DNA from: Bacillota bacterium
GTDB taxonomy: Bacteria; Bacillota; Clostridia; Christensenellales; UMGS416
Length of the DNA stretch: 18,724 nucleotides
Reading direction: 5' to 3'
NCBI GenBank assembly: GCA_023409755.1
Contig: JAEYRA010000167.1
Coordinates: 1 to 18,724, forward strand
The position numbers and the translations under genes were made by a program. A model generated the notes under the pieces. It did not search any database, was not told the origin of the DNA, and worked only from the letters and a program-made list of their open reading frames with translations. Shown here piece after piece: positions 14,719 to 18,724 of this stretch (position 1 is the stretch's first letter; each line of letters begins with the position of its first letter).

Positions 14719-15582
14719 ATGAAAATCGGAGTCAGTTCCTACAGCTTCATCAACCTGGTTCGGGCCGGCAAAATGACCCAGCTCGACGTCATCGCCAAAG
14801 CCAAGGAAATCGGCTTTGACGTCATCGAGTTCTCCACCTTCGTGTTGCCGGAGGGAGAAACCCCCTTGACCTTCGCCCCGAAGGTGAAGGAAGAGGCCGC
14901 CCGTGTGGGCATCGAGGTGGGCAACTACACCATCGCCGCAGACTTCCTCAACCACCCCCAGGGTGTCAAGGGTCAGGTCGAGGCACTCAAGGATGAAATC
15001 CAGGCCGCGCGCCTGATGGGTGCGCCCGGTATGCGCCATGACGCCACCTGGGGCGGGGCGGCCATCGCCGGCAAGAGCTTTGACCGCGTTCTGCCCACCC
15101 TGGCTGAGGGTTGCCGCGCCGTAGCTGAAATCGCCGCGACCTTTGGCATCCGCACGATGGTGGAGAACCATGGTTTCTTCGCCCAGGACAGCGACCGGGT
15201 GGAAAAGCTGATGAACGCCGTCAATCACCCGAACTTCGGCTGGCTCGTGGACATGGGCAACTTCATCTGCGCCGATGAGGATTCAGCCAAGGCCGTTGGC
15301 ATCGCCGCGCCTTATGCCTTCCACGTCCACGCCAAGGACTTCCACTACAAGCCCGGTACGGAGCCGAACCCCGGCGAGGGCTGGTTCACCACCCGTGCCG
15401 GCAATTACGTTCGCGGGGCCGTCGTGGGGCATGGCGTCATTCCGGTGCCCCAGTGCCTGGGCATCCTGAAGCGCGCCGGCTACAATGGCACGGTTTCCCT
15501 GGAGTTTGAGGGCATTGAGGACCCGATCGTGGGCATCACACTGGGGTACAAGAACCTCAAGCGGTTCGTGGAAGCGCTGTAA
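14719..15582 (+). CDS. Sugar phosphate isomerase/epimerase (xylose isomerase-like TIM barrel)
   Basis: The 287-residue protein starts MKIGVSSYSFINLVRAGKM, the typical first strand of the AP endonuclease family 2 / xylose-isomerase-like TIM barrels. Likely metal ligands of that fold lie in VENHGFF (Glu after the third quarter), WLVDMGNF (Asp), HVHAKDFH (His) and SLEFEGIED (Glu) near the end. It probably isomerises or epimerises a keto sugar or inositol-like compound with a divalent metal. AGGAGG (14707-14712) is 6 bases before ATG. Placed 21 bases after the FGGY kinase, it may make the kinase's substrate. It is not a classical xylose isomerase (XylA is about 440 residues). A hairpin without a T-run follows 14 bases after the stop. 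Confidence 0.9.
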   Translation: MKIGVSSYSFINLVRAGKMTQLDVIAKAKEIGFDVIEFSTFVLPEGETPLTFAPKVKEEAARVGIEVGNYTIAADFLNHPQGVKGQVEALKDEIQAARLMGAPGMRHDATWGGAAIAGKSFDRVLPTLAEGCRAVAEIAATFGIRTMVENHGFFAQDSDRVEKLMNAVNHPNFGWLVDMGNFICADEDSAKAVGIAAPYAFHVHAKDFHYKPGTEPNPGEGWFTTRAGNYVRGAVVGHGVIPVPQCLGILKRAGYNGTVSLEFEGIEDPIVGITLGYKNLKRFVEAL

Positions 15583-15596
15583 GCAAGGAAATGTGG

Positions 15597-15622
15597 GGGC
15601 GGTCACAGGGGTGTGACCGCCC
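15597..15622 (+). repeat. 11-bp hairpin, copy 1 of a pair flanking the structured RNA region
   Basis: GGGCGGTCACA (15597-15607) and TGTGACCGCCC (15612-15622) pair perfectly around GGGG. The same two arms recur at 15896-15920 around GGG. This copy is followed by TCAGAGG rather than T residues, so it is not a normal terminator. It could be a processing site, a 3' end stabiliser for the isomerase mRNA, or a partner for the second copy. Confidence 0.85.
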
Positions 15623-15624
15623 TC

Positions 15625-15924
15625 AGAGGTCTATAAACCTCTAGAACGGGCAAAGGGAGATGAACCTCCTGCCGATTTATTCGGCGGGAGGAAAGTCGGG
15701 GTCAGCGCGAGCAGAAGGATAAACTCCACCCAAAGGCGCAACGTATCCCTAGAAACCCGCATGAGAGCTGCAAATTGTGATCGGGCGGCGACATGTGCGG
15801 CGACCGATCTGGCCATAACGAGAACAAGCTGTTTGTATCGCGGCTGTCGCCACAGCGGCAGACGCGAAAGGCTGTCGACTATGTCGACAGCCTGCGGGCG
15901 GTCACAGGGTGTGACCGCCCTTTT
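15625..15924 (+). ncRNA. Candidate structured non-coding RNA of unassigned family
   Basis: The interval holds no convincing reading frame but many pairings. AGAGGT/ACCTCT (15625-15642) is a small hairpin. CGGG/CCCG (15647-15650 with 15757-15760) and GGGA/TCCC (15655-15658 with 15747-15750) would close a multibranched core. Inside it are an 11-bp hairpin (15665-15675 with 15681-15691, loop TTTAT) and GGGGT/ACTCC (15698-15702 with 15724-15728), the latter enclosing GCGCGAGC with a GNRA-type loop. Downstream are GATCGG/CCGATC (15780-15810), GCTGT/ACAGC (15843-15856) and AGGCTGTCGAC/GTCGACAGCCT (15869-15893), then the terminator. A terminator at its 3' end and a separate hisS promoter after it argue for a free RNA on the plus strand. 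No clear promoter was found, so it may be cut from the operon transcript. The raiA RNA class is a guess only; RNase P, SRP RNA, tmRNA, 6S RNA and T-box do not fit. Confidence 0.6.
15896..15924 (+). terminator. Intrinsic terminator of the structured RNA region (hairpin copy 2)
   Basis: GGGCGGTCACA (15896-15906) pairs perfectly with TGTGACCGCCC (15910-15920) around GGG, followed by TTTT (15921-15924). It ends transcription from the sugar operon and structured RNA region before the hisS promoter. Confidence 0.9.
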
Positions 15925-15940
15925 CTGTGCCTGTCGTTCG

Positions 15941-15969
15941 TTGACTTCACCGCGGTCGGCTTGTATAAT
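15941..15969 (+). promoter_or_regulatory. Consensus sigma-A promoter of hisS-aspS
   Basis: TTGACT (15941-15946), a 17-bp spacer and TATAAT (15964-15969) make the strongest promoter in the window. The start point would be near 15976, leaving about 20 nt of leader, too short for a T-box or other riboswitch. Confidence 0.92.
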
Positions 15970-15996
15970 AATGGGATGATTGACGGAGGAACGCAC

Positions 15997-17259
15997 ATGC
16001 TGACGACCGCGCCAAAGGGAACCAAGGACATTCTGCCGGGCGAGAGCGCCAAATGGCAGTATATGGAATGCGTCATACGGGAGGCCTGCGCGGCCTTCGG
16101 GTATCGCGAGATCCGCATTCCCACCTTTGAGCATACGGAGCTCTTCCTGCGCAGCGTTGGTAACACCACCGACATCGTGCAAAAGGAGGTGTACACCTTT
16201 GAGGACAAGGGTGGCCGCAGCATCACACTGAAGCCCGAGGGCACCGCCGGTGTCGCCCGCGCTTTTGTGGAGCACAGCCTGTACAACGAGCCGCTGCCCC
16301 TGAAGTGCTATTATTTGTACAACCCCTGCTTCCGCTACGAGCGCCCCCAGGCCGGCCGCCTGCGGGAGTTTCATCAGTTCGGTGTGGAGGCTTTCGGTGC
16401 CCAGCAAGCCACCGTGGATGCCGAGGTCATTCTGTTGGCCTGCGTCATCCTCGGCAAGATGGGCCTTGCCAACCTGACGGTCAATCTCAACAGCATTGGC
16501 TGTCCGGTGTGCCGGCCGAAATACCACGAGACGCTTCTGGCCTACCTGCGAGAGAAGCAGGATGGCCTCTGCCATGCCTGTAAGGAGCGCATTGAGCGCA
16601 ACCCCCTCCGCGTGCTGGACTGCAAGGAGGAAGGCTGCCACGCCATCGCCAAGGACGCGCCCAAGAGCATGGATCACCTTTGCGAGGATTGCCACGATCA
16701 CTTTGAAACGCTCAAGACCTGCCTGACCGACGCGGGGGTGGACTACATCGTCAATCCATTCATCGTGCGCGGGCTGGATTATTACACCAAGACCGTGTTT
16801 GAGATCATCTCTGCGGATCTGGGCGCCCAGAGCACGCTGTGCGGCGGCGGGCGTTACGACGGCCTCATTGAGGAAGTAGGCGGCCCAAAGACGCCTGGCA
16901 TCGGCTTCGGCATGGGCATGGAGCGGCTGCTGATGGTGCTGGAAGCACAGGGGAAACTACCACCCGATCTTGATACAAGGCCAGTTTTCATCGCTGCCAT
17001 GGGCGACGAAGCCCGCCTGGCAGCCTGGAAGCTGGCCATGGAACTGCGTCAGAACGGCGTGGCTGCTGAGTGCGACCACATGGGGCGCAGCTTGAAGGCG
17101 CAATTCAAGTACGCCGGCAAGCTGGGTTGTCCCCAGGTCGTCGTTGTGGGCGAGCAAGAGCTGGCCACCGGCCAGTGGAAGCTCAAGGACATGACGACAG
17201 GCGAGGAACGTACCGTCGAGCGCGCATCTCTAGTGACGGAATGGAAGGGAATCGGGTGA
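15997..17259 (+). CDS. hisS: Histidyl-tRNA synthetase
   Basis: HisS charges tRNA-His in the cytoplasm as a class II homodimer. The 420-residue length is typical. Motif 1 is in the N-terminal region after APKGTKDILPGES; motif 2 includes YNPCFRYERPQAGRLREFHQ (about 107-126); the histidine-binding loop RGLDYYTKTVFE and LCGGGRYDGL come next; motif 3 is GFGMGMERLLMVL (about 304-316). An insertion with several CxxC pairs (CPVC, CHAC, CEDC) lies at about 167-235, as in many firmicute HisS proteins. The C-terminal anticodon-binding domain covers the last 90 residues. ATG 15997 follows CGGAGGA at 6 bases. The frame is open for 68 codons upstream, but that stretch crosses the terminator and promoter. 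Its stop overlaps the proposed aspS start. Confidence 0.97.
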   Translation: MLTTAPKGTKDILPGESAKWQYMECVIREACAAFGYREIRIPTFEHTELFLRSVGNTTDIVQKEVYTFEDKGGRSITLKPEGTAGVARAFVEHSLYNEPLPLKCYYLYNPCFRYERPQAGRLREFHQFGVEAFGAQQATVDAEVILLACVILGKMGLANLTVNLNSIGCPVCRPKYHETLLAYLREKQDGLCHACKERIERNPLRVLDCKEEGCHAIAKDAPKSMDHLCEDCHDHFETLKTCLTDAGVDYIVNPFIVRGLDYYTKTVFEIISADLGAQSTLCGGGRYDGLIEEVGGPKTPGIGFGMGMERLLMVLEAQGKLPPDLDTRPVFIAAMGDEARLAAWKLAMELRQNGVAAECDHMGRSLKAQFKYAGKLGCPQVVVVGEQELATGQWKLKDMTTGEERTVERASLVTEWKGIG

Positions 17260-18724
17260 AGTTCGATATGGAAACGATCGGGAACTGGAAACGCTCCGGC
17301 TATTGCGCGGAGCTTTCTCTTGCGAATGTTGGTGAGACGGTCACGCTGATGGGCTGGGTACACCGCCGCCGCGACTTGGGCAGTCTCATCTTCATCTCCC
17401 TGCGGGACCGCAGCGGCCAGGTGCAGGCCGTCTTTGACCAGTCCATCAACAGCGAACTCTTTGACAGTGCCGCTACCCTGCGCAGCGAGTACGTCGTGGC
17501 CCTGCGGGGTACGGTCGTCGCCCGTGACGAGCGCAACGTCAACACCGACATGAAGACCGGCGCCATCGAGGTTGCCGTGAATGACCTCAAAATCCTCAAC
17601 GTGTCGGAGACGCCGCCCTTCAGCCTGGACAGCGACACTGTCTCGGAACAGCTGCGCCTGAAGCACCGCTACCTTGACCTGAGGCGGGAGAGTGTACAGC
17701 GCCCCATCCTGCTCAAAAACACCATTACCCACGCCTTCCGGGAGTTTTTGGATGGCCACGGCTTCATTGACCTGGAGACGCCCATGCTGACCCGTAGCAC
17801 GCCGGAAGGCGCGCGGGAGTACCTGGTGCCCAGTCGTGTCATGCCTGGCAAGTTCTTTGCCCTGCCGCAATCGCCCCAGCTGTTCAAGCAACTCCTCATG
17901 GTCTCCGGCTTTGACCGCTATTACCAGATCGTCAAGTGCTTCCGCGATGAAGATCTGCGAGCCAACCGCCAACCAGAGTTCCAGCAGGTGGATATGGAGA
18001 TGTCTTTTGTCGATCAGGAGGACGTCATCGCCACCATGGAGGGGCTCATTTCCCACGTGTTCCGGCAGGCAGTGGGGTACGAGGTGCCAACCCCGTTGCC
18101 GCGCCTGACCTACCAGGAAGCCATGGAGGCATATGGCTCCGACAAGCCGGATACCCGCTTTGACATGAAGATCATTGACATTGGCGAAGCGGTGGCCACT
18201 TCGGCCTTCAAGGTGTTCGCCGATACACTAGCGGGCGGCGGCAAGGTTTGCGCCCTCAACGCCAAGGGGGCGGCTGGTGGCTTTACCCGTAAGGAGATCG
18301 ACGCCCTGACCGAGCACGTCAAGACCTACAAGGCCAAGGGGCTCGTCTGGTTCTTCCTGGAGGAGGCCGGTGTCCGCTCCTCGGTTGCCAAGTTCTTGAC
18401 CCCTGAGGAGCAGCAGGCCATCGTTGCCCGCTGCGGCATGGAGGTGGGCGACGCCGTGTTCATCGTGGCAGACAAGGCCGACGTGACCTACACGGCCCTG
18501 GGCCAGCTGCGGTTGGAGCTTGGCCGCCGCCTCAACCTCATTGACCCCATGGCGTTCAACCTCCTGTGGGTCACCGAGTTCCCGCTCGTGGAGGTGGACG
18601 AGGAGAACGGCGGCTTTGTGGCCAAACATCACCCCTTCACAAGCCCCATGGATGAGGACCTGCCTCTGCTGGAGACGAACCTGGCCGCGGTGCGTGCCAA
18701 GGCTTATGATATGGTGTGCAACGG
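17256..18724 (+). CDS. aspS: Aspartyl-tRNA synthetase (3' end beyond the window)
   Basis: AspS is a class IIb synthetase that charges tRNA-Asp. The first 489 codons are present; bacterial AspS is about 590 residues, so about 100 are missing. Seen in order: the OB-fold anticodon-binding domain (VTLMGWVHRRRDLGSLIFIS), motif 1 region (FIDLETPMLTRSTPEGARE), QSPQLFKQLLMVSGFDRYYQ, motif 2 (KCFRDEDLRANRQPEFQQ), the bacterial GAD insertion, and KHHPFTSPMDED. The chosen start is GTG 17256, which overlaps the hisS stop as GTGA and follows AAGGGA at 5 bases; the in-frame ATG 17268 is the alternative. Leu in RDLGS and the E. coli-like ARDERNVNTDM segment suggest a tRNA-Asp-specific rather than non-discriminating enzyme, but this is inference. 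Confidence 0.96.
   Translation, partial: MKFDMETIGNWKRSGYCAELSLANVGETVTLMGWVHRRRDLGSLIFISLRDRSGQVQAVFDQSINSELFDSAATLRSEYVVALRGTVVARDERNVNTDMKTGAIEVAVNDLKILNVSETPPFSLDSDTVSEQLRLKHRYLDLRRESVQRPILLKNTITHAFREFLDGHGFIDLETPMLTRSTPEGAREYLVPSRVMPGKFFALPQSPQLFKQLLMVSGFDRYYQIVKCFRDEDLRANRQPEFQQVDMEMSFVDQEDVIATMEGLISHVFRQAVGYEVPTPLPRLTYQEAMEAYGSDKPDTRFDMKIIDIGEAVATSAFKVFADTLAGGGKVCALNAKGAAGGFTRKEIDALTEHVKTYKAKGLVWFFLEEAGVRSSVAKFLTPEEQQAIVARCGMEVGDAVFIVADKADVTYTALGQLRLELGRRLNLIDPMAFNLLWVTEFPLVEVDEENGGFVAKHHPFTSPMDEDLPLLETNLAAVRAKAYDMVCN

Noticed and set aside
15688..15697. GAGGAAAGTC, which resembles the conserved start of RNase P RNA's core
   Set aside because: The following bases do not continue as RNase P, the conserved 3' elements are missing, and the region is too short. 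Half of the motif is one arm of a hairpin.
15793..15996. 68-codon in-frame extension of hisS upstream
   Set aside because: It crosses a strong terminator and promoter and gives no HisS-like sequence; ATG 15997 has a clear ribosome binding site and yields the family's normal N-terminus.
15583..15996. Histidine T-box or other riboswitch controlling hisS
   Set aside because: No GGGTGGNACCGCG core, and hisS starts from its own promoter downstream of the structured region.
1..18724. CRISPR arrays, insertion sequences, tRNA or rRNA genes, prophage genes
   Set aside because: I found no regularly spaced repeats, transposase or integrase motifs, or tRNA/rRNA-like sequences on either strand.

Overview
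The window looks like chromosomal DNA from a moderately GC-rich (judged by eye, roughly 60%) member of the Bacillota, probably a Clostridia-type gut or anaerobic lineage. Evidence: a phenylalanine-type T-box leader, strong purine-rich ribosome binding sites, near-consensus sigma-A promoters, TTG/GTG starts, and the firmicute gene order pheS-pheT-zapA-mutS2 and hisS-aspS. No species can be named from the sequence alone.

Layout. (1) 1-114: the last 16 codons of an unrecognised gene and its terminator. (2) 115-2104: a stand-alone ABC exporter half-transporter, slightly more AT-rich at its 5' end than the rest, with its own promoter and a perfect 18-nt palindrome in its leader. (3) 2105-6361: promoter, Phe-specific T-box riboswitch, pheS, pheT, then zapA with its own promoter and terminator. 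(4) 6410-8767: mutS2. (5) 8757-11688: a minus-strand block of a GNAT acetyltransferase, a UroD-family protein and an alpha/beta hydrolase; the hydrolase overlaps the mutS2 stop by 11 bp tail to tail. (6) 11732-15582: a plus-strand probable operon of an AraC/GyrI-like regulator, a DUF523 (TudS-family) protein, an FGGY sugar kinase and a xylose-isomerase-like TIM-barrel protein. (7) 15583-15940: about 360 bases with no credible protein gene but dense RNA secondary structure, bracketed by two almost identical 11-bp hairpins, the second a proper intrinsic terminator. (8) 15941-18724: a consensus promoter, hisS and the first 489 codons of aspS, which runs off the window.

How the parts fit. Four aminoacyl-tRNA synthetase genes are present: pheST is controlled by tRNA-Phe charging through the T-box, whereas hisS-aspS starts from a strong promoter with a leader of only about 20 nt and no T-box. 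ZapA (Z-ring) and MutS2 (ribosome rescue / recombination control) are the usual neighbours of pheST. The kinase and isomerase probably form a small pentose or related sugar pathway under the AraC-type regulator.

The most interesting element is the structured region at 15625-15924. It has its own terminator and lies upstream of the hisS promoter, so it is more likely a free-standing non-coding RNA than a hisS leader. I could not assign it to a family with certainty; the raiA RNA class is my first guess to test.
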